Positions 19,201-24,520 of a stretch of DNA of 64,000 nt are shown in pieces. The notes beneath the pieces were generated by a model that was not told the origin of the DNA, searched no databases, and was given only the letters and a program-made list of their open reading frames with translations. The stretch comes from CAJXII01 sp965242915. Its GTDB lineage: Bacteria; Campylobacterota; Campylobacteria; Campylobacterales; Arcobacteraceae. The DNA lies in contig CBDETN010000028.1 in the NCBI GenBank assembly GCA_965242915.1, positions 335,792 through 399,791 on the forward strand, read 5' to 3'. A program made the position numbers and the translations under genes. Position 1 is the first letter of the stretch. Each line of letters starts with the position of its first letter.

Positions 19201-21384
19201 TTTGATGAAAATGTAACAGTTTCAGAAGATACGAATATCTCAATAAAAGTTGGAAACACTATTAGAATTGCAACTTTAAAAGATGTAGTAGGTAAAGTAG
19301 TTAGATTTAGCTATATAGTACAAGATGGAGACGAAGATACAAATGGTATAAGTGTGGTAGCTAATAGCATTAAAGGTACTATTGAAAGCCTTTCTGGTAG
19401 TAATCTAAGTGAAGATAATCTGTCTTTTTCAGCTATTAATAATGCAGTTTCACATCAAGTGTCAACAGCTAAGGCAGGGATCAAAAGCCTGAATATCACA
19501 TCAACACCATCTAATGGAGGAGTATATTATGTTATAGGTAACGATATAAATATCACTGTAGAATTTTCGAAAAATATAACAGTAGCTAATGTAGATACTA
19601 ATAATAAACCATATATCATCATTAATGTAGGTGGAATTGGGAAGTATGCTTATCTTAATTCATCTAGTGGTTCAAATATGATATTTACCTATAAAGTTCA
19701 AGAAGCTGATCTAGATAATGATGGTATTAGTGTACCAAAAAGTGATATTACATTAAATACCACTACGGTTAGAACTAGCAGTGGAGAAAATGCAAATATT
19801 GAATATTATGATATAGAGCTAGATGATGATACAAAGCATAAAGTAGATGCAATAAAACCAACTTTTATTATCACTCAGTATCCAACTGCAGTTAATGGTA
19901 ATTTTAATATCACAGTTAAAGCAAATGAGCTAATAAAAAATCTAGATTCTACTTATATAAGTGCTGATAATAATGTACAGATGACTGGATATGTGAGTGA
20001 TGATAATCAATCATTTACTATTAGATTCGAAATTGGTGATAATACACAAGATGGTAATATAGTTATATCCTTTGCATCAGATGTTATAGAAGATCAAGCT
20101 GGCAATAAAAATGATAGTCCTGTTAGTGTAACTATCCAATATGATACAACACCACAAATCCTAGCTATCACTTCACATACAAATAATCAAATGATTAGTA
20201 GAAATGAAGCTGCTGACTTAACTTTAAGTGGGACAAGTGAAGCGGGAGCAAAAGTTGATTTGAGTGTTGGAACTAATAGTCTTGGAACTACTACAGTTAA
20301 AAGTGATGGTACTTGGAGTAAAAGTGGAATTGCACTTAAAGATAAATACTACAGATATGTAAGATTTTACAGTGATGGTTCAAATAAGTCTATTAATAAT
20401 CATATAGTAGAGGTAGAAGTATATGATACAAAAAATGAAAATGTAGCAAGAGGTAAAACAGTAAAAGGATATAACGTTAGCGATAATACACCTATTAGTA
20501 TAGGTAATAGTTCAAGGATTACTGATGGTACTAAAGACGACAAAAAGAATTATGCAGACATGGGCAGTGGGTATATATATGTATTTCTTGATTTAGGCAG
20601 CTTACATGAACTAGAATCGATTAAAGTATGGAGATATTATGATGGAAGAAAATATAATAAAACTTATATAAAAGTATCAAATGATAATATTAATTGGGTT
20701 CGTCTATATGATGGAACTCCTTATGTAGAATGGAGTGTAGGTGGAGAGTTTAGAACTATACCTTATGCAACAATGATACAAGGAAGCACAACTTTAACTG
20801 CAAAAGCTACAGATGAAGCAGGAAATGAGATAACTAAAGATATTAATTTAACAGTAGTTAATGGCTTTACACTTCTTAGTGATAGCGTAGAAAATAATGC
20901 AATGTTAGATGTTAAATATGCTTTTGATAGTTCAGGTGGACAATTTGAAGAATGGTCAAATAGAACTAATACATCGCCACATCTTAGATGGGGAGTGGTA
21001 CCTAGTGGAACAGTAAGCTATGCAATTATTATGGATGATATTTCAGCAGGGCAAGGAAATGGTTGGATACATTGGAATGTATTTAATATCCCTGCAGCTA
21101 TAACTTCATTGGATGAGGGTTGGAGTGCTGGATATTTAAATGCTGATGGTGATATAAAACAACGAACAGCTCAAGGAGATGGAGTACCTTCAAATCGATA
21201 TGTAGGACCATGGCCGCCAGCGGAACATACCTACCAAATCAAAATATATGCTCTTAATATAGATTTGCCACTAGATGGGGGAAAGGTATCTATGAATACA
21301 ACAGAATTTGAGAAGCTATATGATGTAAATGGTACTAATAATATATTAGGGGAAACAACTTTAATCTTTAGATTTAAACCATAA
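7222..21384 (+). CDS. Giant multidomain lipoprotein 1 (Ig-like / cadherin-like / discoidin-like repeats, C-terminal PEBP domain), 4720 aa
   Basis: Lipoprotein signal with lipobox VTGC (Cys24), Gly/Ser linker to about residue 43, then a carboxypeptidase-regulatory-like beta-sandwich (DAKGDYSLDIG) and a helical stretch. A putative Ig domain (DPDGDKLTYSYDG) starts near 400, cadherin-like domains lie at about 582-671 and 673-773 (LDYE, EAKDTAGN), and a tandem-95/VCBS-like domain at 773-868. Bacterial Ig-like repeats of several kinds follow, including the 'TYxxGDxIxIxxxFxxxVxVxGTPxL' type. Discoidin-like domains: class A at 1339-1486, C at 2141-2275, B at 2869-3010 and 3029-3170, A at 3685-3830 and 4376-4516. 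A PEBP/YbhB-like domain spans 4547-4720. It is probably an outer-membrane-anchored, surface or periplasmic binding or adhesion protein; the ligand is unknown. It is the shortest complete copy, lacking about 2.4 kb present in copies 2 and 3. Confidence 0.88.
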   Translation: MKKIEQIYIKLIAIGLITMMVTGCGGGGSSDSLSSSSSSSSSAINGNVAKAPIDNATVTIYRLDTNEVLGTTKTDAKGDYSLDIGNYTGAVRIVASGGTYIDEVSGVEQNSSTLKLEAISSITVTDRMVNVTPVTDISAQKLLSMETNASKLANKISIIEDVNKNIARILTGSDFNPTKVRAKILDRTGKEKIKVSDGDEGKYGTLLAVFAKLSDSNASNVRAQIDAVYDDIKDGIADKLSDDIQSALDNTDIQNGIDSNVTNDLKYTARQQLSYDINATLSGITNITNQKRGGKTEFFVTVNNINTKISIVLKNEFATCEAKDENGNDIAYVSNGSTIKVTLKNSGDFNNTRSVMLNIGSNKFLLTSKTNQQTTSTLKSEDIFVNRQNNRYDLNRYFKDPDGDKLTYSYDGELPEGISLDDDGIFRGTPTLNKSKIFKIDIYAKDSHGNIIKKKFRLNVLSRPRVDSITVEISTKVKGGITVAAKLKFNKDINITTAGTMTIVFANNAGKSTFDLPLGVILKDDGIDIDIITGSGNNIQVQASSIVTDAIIKQKGLEDRNFNFITAAGQTVENLIVDNTAPVWLSNTSAAINENAVIDTVVYQSNVSDSDSNITYSINDANFSIDTKGKLTLAKTLDYETKQSYSLNIEAKDTAGNIATQTIDIQVNNIVDTKPVLANPAQATISEDILQDTIIDTIKTNGANSDENTINSFSIRNSDANFIIDNNGAVKIALNSHINYSVNNDHKYTLQIYATNDKGDSDDVNLTILVTNTPEIEALDDLKTMKNTDSSIIISVLSNDKKGVDNQDLTIKSVTTPASGTVTIINNDTEIKYENDTNNTGNISFSYTITNGEDNSTANVNISIIDALARPDAPTIDIVAGDDMINLAESSKDLNITGTAPADTKITVTYNNIERVVQVGSDGKWIVTYSASELPDNGHSNISVHTTNVFGNQSDIITKNIKVDKLSPVLTITDNKSGVLNQTDNVVTFTFIFNELMDGFKSDDIKVENGKKSIFKQIVTDKKWTLDVIADGNSTKNIIVSINNSDIKDKSGNRFEGDKYNPLGSQEVDTKAPTLNVTTPIMIDGVISKSEQSNVTIEGKSSDAKTILLTIGDIKAKATVKADGSWKATNIDISSLSSGVVVLVVTATDENNNITTLTLKDKILKDTHSPTISELIIPTTSLLNENEFKISFKFDMLVTLMKNTNNMKNNFILDSVDLISYAYDSSTKIYTFTFKPRKNNQGSLSISLKDNVVKSISGNGNKVQKLFERAFNSTPPTLAITSHTNNQMISRNEAANLTLSGTSDANGQNVTIKIGDSILGTALVADGTWSKSKIALKDKYYRYVRVYSDGSNSNTGNHVIEIEVYDTNNVNVARGKTVTGYTVSDNEPISIKNSSRITDGSKTNISAYADIGTGYTYTLLDLGSLHELKSIKVWRYFNGRKYNKAHIKVSNDNINWLSVYDGSTPYAEWSSGKEFKTIPYTTMQGNTTLTANIKNKLGNENSITLNLNIKKNPQITSINIDNDTLISGSIANVTVNFNNSVNTTTFTKEDINATNVDLTKFIWSDNNKILTVILTPMQDIDDITNTIEIGVNWKDINGLSGSGYTSTNYKVITKYTEVKQVSFASHLVSSDPYHIGESVKISVIFSKAVEVTGTPYLNINLDSVSKKAKYISGNGTKILFFAYSIKNGDSANGISINADIKLDSNSNIKDKITLLNTNNTFEAIEKNTNHKIDTTKAGIYSITVTSTPVSSSTYTKAENITLAVKFTKSVIVTNTPTLKLVIGEDIVEALYNDGNNSDTINFRYTVEDNSLDLDGITIPKDTISLGTNASITDSNQTVFLTNAEISNIAYQKVNSFAPYIKDINLTTTISGLNETAIIGDTLKVSFTFNSSITLHGDISLKAKIGLKDIIMTYSQSQSDNNSLVFIYIIQENDSSNSGFGLLSNSLSLAIGTTLESTINNKDVTLEHFNKNNNTKIDGIRPTLVINAPQKVNNNFSISVTSSKDLSSKDDSKIEVSGVSTLSDSKITGLKSATLDISTLNATDGEITVTLKEGAFTDKNGLINKEQNVTIIFYKTPKPTITIDTPTNNSKHLVENGVLITGISNIEDGQKITAKVDDMIVGEFEVKNGEFNATIPRAYFSKKYRYVRAYFNRSSGVINLTEFVVLDPQGKKLEVNKMVKLFKEVNSTYIDTDSLGDGYSTTGVINGIRGTDVKYGKGMEPFPAGEYYLDLDLFNEYLISSVSLDTGWIEARNIIIQVSNDKITWDTIKDYRGHGSNIRNHDWLNPFMETNTKVKFYATNKYGSTSEEVSRDLIPSLKASAKISLDKTVVKFGEDINISITLSPNTDLNSFGKDDIIAPNGTLGTLQTDPNNDYKKYINFTPNININDTTNVITLKNSWTNKAGFNASQTTSKNYTVATKPMMINITDDQDKVTNKKIKYTFKLSSPSTDFTIGDIDIVPATAVKSNFSGSGDSYSLTVTPPEDFEGDLILVIEADTVSDTNGIGNLYLEYIQKVNTKPMPKPTIDPIAALNDLNDDINITGSGKIGAAILVEFNGIKKSTTVLIDGTWNLTLGVNSYFEDDTYDVKVIMSDEAGNSNFETTTLKIDTSSDISAQLFIDSNIMADNIINQFEQYSIKVSGKTKNIKNDTNLTLQIGTITKSTTVINNIWSVDNIDISSLADGNISIVAQVGTLSKSQNIFKDVSVIVPTFSTSKLLVKDDFNIILEFNKDIKGLDLVDLEIKNATILSLTKVNNKKYILSIDTSDTQTQTISVSIKENSVATEIGNKNSSASIDIAIDKIAPTLAITSHTNNQIISRNEAANLTLSGTSEAGAKVDLSVGTTSVGTTSVGTTSVDNTGNWEKSTLNILFNVANINKNIVETYTGTDVFITSNHYEDITHIFDGNTEYSASHATGFGKGIGASFTTIFKEETPLHHMRVYCGNSSKNRNYAKDVKWDFYDANDQIVKTITKTSYDKDWYYDLNLNGLSIKKIIATKLTNSYFSISELEIYRINLITWESDGESDGESDGENVANINKNIVETYIGTGNAYLISEHYHDIRHIFDGETEYSSAHATDFGKGIDASFATIFKEATPLDYMRVYCGNSSKNRNYAKDVKWDFYDANDQIVKTITKTSYDKDWYYDLNLNGLSIKKIIATKLTNSYFSISELEIYRSNSTITVKATDELGNEITKDINLTVVDHLKITDINITDTTLSAGETVDVIFNFNIEINTFTFTAEDLTTPNATIDNFVWSNSNKTLTATLTPMNNIEYDNTNKIAVGQDWEDIHGISVNDNFTSPNYQVDTKLPSLQNIAITSDAGDDNTYTIGDTIILEATFNENVTSSDAKIKINIGGVEKELDINTSTANKLIFNYIVQNGDNDTNGISVVANSLSGDIKDNFNNSASALTFAILYDNVNHKVDTTQPKITSISFTSTPNSDDTYSEDENITIDINISVPVAVLGTPTLGLQIDSTIKKAIYNSISDDKKTLTFVYTVVSGDYDGDGIQILANALSLNDGAILDENNKELLLNYSGLNSTSNVDAKSLSAVITAPSVVNGDFNITATLNKEVTLTATSGITVTNGSVSSVKSANKRDYNIKISPTPSFQGDLSITIGDTTEIVVVDHTPPILAITSHTNNQMISRNEAANLTLSGTSEAGAKVDLSIGTNSLGTTSVQSDGTWSKSAIALKDKYYRYVRVYSDGSSTNTGNHIVEIEVYDTNNVNVAIGKTVKGYRVSDNTSISISNSSKITDGSKKYKSSYADFGAGYIYALLDLGSLHELKSIKVWRFYDGRKYNKTHIKVSNDNINWLSVYDGSTPYGEWSVGKEFKTIPYKMIRGNTTLTVKATDELGNEITKDINLTVVDNLKITDINITDTILFAGETANVIFSFNREINTSTFTAEDLTTPNATIDNFVWSNSNKTLTTTLTPMNNIQYDNTNKIAVGQNWEDIHGISANGNFTSPNYQVDTISSFLQNIAITSNAGIDNIYQFGDEIIITALFDENVTVSEDTNISIKVGNTIRIATLKDVVGKVVRFSYIVQDGDEDTNGISVVANSIKGTIESLSGSNLSEDNLSFSAINNAVSHQVSTAKAGIKSLNITSTPSNGGVYYVIGNDINITVEFSKNITVANVDTNNKPYIIINVGGIGKYAYLNSSSGSNMIFTYKVQEADLDNDGISVPKSDITLNTTTVRTSSGENANIEYYDIELDDDTKHKVDAIKPTFIITQYPTAVNGNFNITVKANELIKNLDSTYISADNNVQMTGYVSDDNQSFTIRFEIGDNTQDGNIVISFASDVIEDQAGNKNDSPVSVTIQYDTTPQILAITSHTNNQMISRNEAADLTLSGTSEAGAKVDLSVGTNSLGTTTVKSDGTWSKSGIALKDKYYRYVRFYSDGSNKSINNHIVEVEVYDTKNENVARGKTVKGYNVSDNTPISIGNSSRITDGTKDDKKNYADMGSGYIYVFLDLGSLHELESIKVWRYYDGRKYNKTYIKVSNDNINWVRLYDGTPYVEWSVGGEFRTIPYATMIQGSTTLTAKATDEAGNEITKDINLTVVNGFTLLSDSVENNAMLDVKYAFDSSGGQFEEWSNRTNTSPHLRWGVVPSGTVSYAIIMDDISAGQGNGWIHWNVFNIPAAITSLDEGWSAGYLNADGDIKQRTAQGDGVPSNRYVGPWPPAEHTYQIKIYALNIDLPLDGGKVSMNTTEFEKLYDVNGTNNILGETTLIFRFKP
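15730..15780 (+). repeat. Three 15-bp tandem repeats (VGTTS units)
   Basis: The unit AGTGTTGGAACTACT occurs three times in a row, encoding SVGTT-type repeats in an Ig-like domain of giant protein 1. Other copies of this domain have a single unit or the variant TNSLGTTSV. In frame, so it alters a loop or strand length only. Confidence 0.9.
15829..16735 (+). repeat. Two adjacent class B discoidin-like domains in giant gene 1
   Basis: Two copies of a roughly 140-residue domain (VANINKNIVETY ... SELEIYR) lie side by side, 15829-16250 and 16309-16735. The second halves are identical at the DNA level while the first halves differ, which points to tandem duplication followed by divergence or partial conversion. 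They are separated by a SDGE repeat linker. Confidence 0.85.
16267..16302 (+). repeat. Three 12-bp tandem repeats (ESDG linker)
   Basis: The unit GAAAGTGATGGT (first copy ends GGG) occurs three times between the two class B domains and encodes ESDG repeats. It resembles the FSDG-x-NVAN lead-in of class B domains elsewhere in the array, so the linker probably arose by slippage at the cassette edge. Confidence 0.85.
20863..21381 (+). other. C-terminal PEBP/YbhB-like domain of giant protein 1
   Basis: About 173 residues with the order of conserved elements of the phosphatidylethanolamine-binding protein family: TSPHLRWG (usual TPPLSW), VSYAIIMDD, GWIHWNVFNIP, then YVGPWPPAEHTYQIKIYALN. The pocket residues Asp-Asp, His of IHW, and GPxPPxxxH are kept. 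Bacterial YbhB/YbcL proteins are normally stand-alone. Confidence 0.85.
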
Positions 21385-21405
21385 GATAAATCAATGATAA
21401 TAAAA

Positions 21406-21437
21406 AGTCTTGAAGTCAAATTTATGACTTCAAGACT
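21406..21437 (+). terminator. Hairpin between giant gene 1 and the convergent minus-strand gene
   Basis: A 13-bp stem AGTCTTGAAGTCA (21406-21418) / TGACTTCAAGACT (21425-21437) with a 6-nt loop. A run of A precedes it, giving a U run for the opposite strand, and AAGTGAT follows. It can serve as a bidirectional terminator for the convergent genes. The 30 bp before it are the same as after giant genes 2 and 3, but the hairpin sequence itself differs. Confidence 0.65.
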
Positions 21438-21450
21438 AAGTGATAAAAAA

Positions 21451-22242
21451 TTATGCTAGAAATCCTAATGGTATGGCATACATTTTATCATCAATTTTTA
21501 ATACTTGCTCTCCATTATAAAATATAATTCCCTTGTCAAATTCATTTGGTATCTCACTTGCTAAATGATAAATATGTTTGAGATCACTTTTATTTACACT
21601 TTTGGAAGATTTAATTTCAATAGCTACAACTTTTGAAGAAAATTCTAAAATAAAATCTATCTCTTTTTTGTCACTTGTTCTATAATAATAAAGATCCGCA
21701 TTATTAGAAGCGTATGTTTTTGATTTTATAAGTTCATTATAAACAAATGTTTCCAAAATATCACCCTTATAGTGTGAAGCTTCATATTCTGATACTGATA
21801 CAATTCTTAATAAATAAGATAATATACCAGTATCTGTTGCATATATTTTAGGAGATTTAATAACTCTTTTAAGCTCATTTTTAAAAGATGGTTTTAATTT
21901 ATGAACTTGATATGTATGCTCTAAGACATTAAAATAACTATCAAATGTTTTATTATCAAGTCCACATTCTTTCTGAAGTTCATTTTTATCAATAAACTCT
22001 TTGATAGTTATCATTAATTGTGGTAATCGTTGAATTTTATCAAGATTTTCTATAAAACCTTTTGGATTATTTTTAGCCATCTCATACATATTAATATCAT
22101 CAAGAGTAATATAATTATCAATTTTTAAATGAAGAGCTAAAGTATATTTACCAACCTGTCTTACTCCACTTATAAGTAGTACTGGAAAATATTTTAAATA
22201 ATCTTGCAAATCATTCATAATTGCTCTATTTATATATTTCAT
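21451..22242 (-). pseudogene. Degenerate AAA_14/DUF4143-type ATPase, internally deleted
   Basis: The 263-aa frame aligns in outline with the DUF4143 family of roughly 380-400 aa ATPases, which begin with a Walker A ATPase domain and end with a PD-(D/E)XK-like DUF4143 domain. The Walker A reads GVRQVGKYT (residues 26-34) with Tyr in place of the usual Thr/Ser after Lys. The usual DEIQ Walker B is DKIQ (68-71). After IKEFIDKNE the sequence jumps to the DUF4143 part (LEHTYQVHKL ... KIYATDTGILSYLL), so the sensor region with the LTGS and LAGR motifs is missing. The C-terminal EIDFILE ... AIEIKSSKS is intact. An inactive remnant is likely. It lies downstream of and co-oriented with hipBA, 98 bp away. 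Confidence 0.75.
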
Positions 22243-22340
22243 TTATAATCCTTATATTAATATATACTTAAACTAACTTCAAGTTTTACAGTTGCATAAT
22301 AATCTAAGAAAAGAAGTGTATTGATTAAGTTAGTTATTAA
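22243..22340. other. Spacer between hipA and the DUF4143 remnant
   Basis: AT-rich, no gene. It contains a separated inverted repeat AACTAACTT (22271-22279) / AAGTTAGTT (22327-22335), which could form a weak hairpin after hipA. Confidence 0.4.
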
Positions 22341-23648
22341 TCATTTTAACTTTACTTTTAAATAAAGTTCTTGTTTAATTAAATTTAATTGAGGATTGAT
22401 ATTTAATAAACATTTATCAATATTATCATCTGAAAGATTAATGTTTTTTGCTCTATATTCAAAGTTTTTACATACAGTTAATATTTGTTCAATTATTTTC
22501 AATGAAAATTGTTCACTAATTAAATTTTTCGTTGCAATATCAAGATAATCTTGTAATTTAAAATCTTTACTTTTACCATTGATTGTAGTTAAATGCTCTT
22601 TAACCGCTCCATATGAATATGTAATATCATAAGCAGGTGTTAAATCCCAATCACCATTTTGGCTCATTATAAAAGAAAAGTTTTTAGCATGATCATCAAC
22701 ATTAAACATTAAAGTATTAAATATCATTTTTTTAAATTGTTGCTCTATTGATGATTGTTTCTGACATATCTTATTGGTAGCTACAAAAAGTTCTTCATAT
22801 GACATAACTTGTGGTATATTTATATCTTTATGTAGCAAAGCAGCAGCAGTAGCTATATGTATTTTATTGTCATATTTATCTCTATCAAATCGTTCAATTA
22901 TTAGATGGTTTAGTTCAAATTCTTCATAAAGAGTAATACTTGGAATATTTATACCACAATCTTGTGCCATTTTCATATATACATATTCAAACTTAGTTAA
23001 TTCAATACTCTCATTTTCATAGTAAGATTCATCAAATTTAATTATATGTCTAGTAAATCCTGTATCTAAATTTTTATTATTTGTTTTTATCTCTTGTGTA
23101 TTTTTATTAAATGATATTAATAACTTGGGACGACCACCACCAAGAGGGGAAGCATTGTATAAAACCTCCATTAAATCTTTAATTAAATAGTTTTCTTTTT
23201 TATTTAATAAAATATTTTGCATATTTTCATATAAATCTTTCGCAACCAATACTTCATTGATTTGTTTACATTTGTCTTGTTCTAATTTTGGTTCATATTC
23301 AATTGCACCCATTCCTCTATCTCCTATAAAAGATAAACGGTCTAATAAAGTAATATCTTTTACATTGTAACCTTTTGATTCAAAATGTCTATCTATAAAA
23401 CTCATTCCAAATTTATCTGGCAATGAATCAAAAAATATTCCTGGCATACCTTGATAAATTTTACTATCATTATTAATATAAATTTCTTCTGTATTATATA
23501 TATCAAGTTTTAATGGAGATATTTGAATATTTGAATATTTGAATTCAGCAGCAAAGTTAAAATAAATTTGATTATTATGTAAAATCAATGTACCTATATG
23601 TATATTATAAATATATGCTTCAACTTCTAATATTTTTTTATGCTTCAT
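22341..23648 (-). CDS. hipA: HipA-like serine/threonine kinase toxin
   Basis: The 435-aa protein has the normal length and layout of a type II HipA toxin. The N-terminal HipA domain has GMPGIFFDSLPD and DRLSFIGDRGMGAIEYEP. The glycine-rich segment is GGGRPKLLISF, and then come RHIIKFD, IIERFDRD, the catalytic loop NVDDHAKNF (Asp318/Asp319) and the metal-binding DLTPAYD (Asp341). HipA kinases phosphorylate translation factors such as glutamyl-tRNA synthetase and arrest growth unless bound by HipB. All key residues are visible, so it is probably active. Its ATG overlaps the hipB stop by 11 bp, the normal antitoxin-first coupled arrangement. Confidence 0.92.
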   Translation of the reverse strand: MKHKKILEVEAYIYNIHIGTLILHNNQIYFNFAAEFKYSNIQISPLKLDIYNTEEIYINNDSKIYQGMPGIFFDSLPDKFGMSFIDRHFESKGYNVKDITLLDRLSFIGDRGMGAIEYEPKLEQDKCKQINEVLVAKDLYENMQNILLNKKENYLIKDLMEVLYNASPLGGGRPKLLISFNKNTQEIKTNNKNLDTGFTRHIIKFDESYYENESIELTKFEYVYMKMAQDCGINIPSITLYEEFELNHLIIERFDRDKYDNKIHIATAAALLHKDINIPQVMSYEELFVATNKICQKQSSIEQQFKKMIFNTLMFNVDDHAKNFSFIMSQNGDWDLTPAYDITYSYGAVKEHLTTINGKSKDFKLQDYLDIATKNLISEQFSLKIIEQILTVCKNFEYRAKNINLSDDNIDKCLLNINPQLNLIKQELYLKVKLK

Positions 23649-23955
23649 TTTTTATCCTAATTCGTTCTGGAAGCTTTTTCTTTTTTTGTTTATCTCTAAT
23701 ATCATCCAATGTGATGATTTCTTCATATTTAATAAAATTTTCTAAATTATTCATCATGTTTAAATAGTACATAATTTTTATTAAACTAGAAATACTTATA
23801 TTTTTTTTATATATAAATTTTTGATATGTAGCAATAGAAACTCCACTTTTTTCACGCAAATCTTTTTGTCTTATTTTCTTTCTTTTTCTTGTTTTTTCTA
23901 TAGTATCTGCAAGTTTTTCTATAATTTCATATGGTGTTTTTAAATCTACATTCAT
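23638..23955 (-). CDS. hipB: HipB-like XRE family antitoxin
   Basis: The 105-aa protein has a Cro/C1-type helix-turn-helix at about residues 18-62 (RQKDLREKSGVSIATYQKF then SISSLIKIMYYL). A very basic C-terminal tail (KQKKKKLPERIRIKNEA) may contact HipA or DNA. The start follows AAAGGAGC with good spacing. It would neutralise HipA and repress the operon through the palindromic sites just upstream. Confidence 0.88.
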   Translation of the reverse strand: MNVDLKTPYEIIEKLADTIEKTRKRKKIRQKDLREKSGVSIATYQKFIYKKNISISSLIKIMYYLNMMNNLENFIKYEEIITLDDIRDKQKKKKLPERIRIKNEA

Positions 23956-23966
23956 ATTGCTCCTTT

Positions 23967-24018
23967 AAACATACTATTATATGTTTAATATACTTATATT
24001 AATATTAAAACATACTAT
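23967..24018 (-). promoter_or_regulatory. Candidate HipB operator region
   Basis: An inverted repeat AAACATA (23967-23973) / TATGTTT (23980-23986) lies 12 bp upstream of the hipB ATG, and the half-site AAACATACTAT recurs at 24008. Paired palindromic sites overlapping the promoter are typical of HipB autoregulation. The assignment is inferred from position and symmetry. Confidence 0.5.
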
Positions 24019-24052
24019 AATAAGCTTTATTTAGTTTAGATAAAAAGGCTTA

Positions 24053-24289
24053 ATGAAAGAAATGAGTTTAATTTCATCAATAGATGCGGATTGTTTTTTA
24101 ACAGGTGATATCAAATATCATGATGCTATGGAAGCTCAAAGTAGAAATATTGGATTAATTGACATTGGATACTATGAAAGTGAACAGCACTTTAGCCCTT
24201 TAGTTATGGGACTTGTTGAAAAATATTTGCTAAAAAATGAAAAAAAAGATATAATGGCTGCTTCACAAAATCCATTTGATTATAAATAG
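24053..24289 (+). pseudogene. Diverged fragment of the Nif3 gene 3' end
   Basis: A 78-codon frame reading MSLISSIDADCFLTGDIKYHDAMEA and on to NPFDYK matches the last third of the Nif3 protein encoded at 6072-6806, including the GYYESE segment where the metal-binding His is replaced by Tyr. The first 50 or so bases of the match are identical, and the rest carries many silent and some coding changes. There is no upstream half. It may be translated from ATG 24053 but cannot make a working Nif3. It marks an old duplication or insertion boundary. Confidence 0.85.
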
Positions 24290-24520
24290 ATTAAGATAAA
24301 AAGCCTTCCTATTAAAGAATAGCTTAAATGAAAGGTAAAATTTAAAAAGTGCATACTTTTAGGTTTTATCTTTAAAGTACTATGAAAAATAGTATTTTGA
24401 AGATGAAATTTATTTCATCGTAAACAAGTAAAATGGTATTGGCTGTTTTAAATAATATGCCAATTTATAGTATTAAATTATTTGTTTGAGTTTTTTTACA
24501 ACTTACTGTTAATTACATCT
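24290..24520. other. Non-coding stretch between nif3 fragment and IS110 remnant
   Basis: No gene seen. It holds three modest hairpins: GTACTA / TAGTAT (about 24378-24396), GATGAAAT / ATTTCATC (24402-24419) and ATTGGC / GCCAAT (24438-24464). They could be IS flank or untranslated RNA structure; nothing decisive. Confidence 0.4.
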
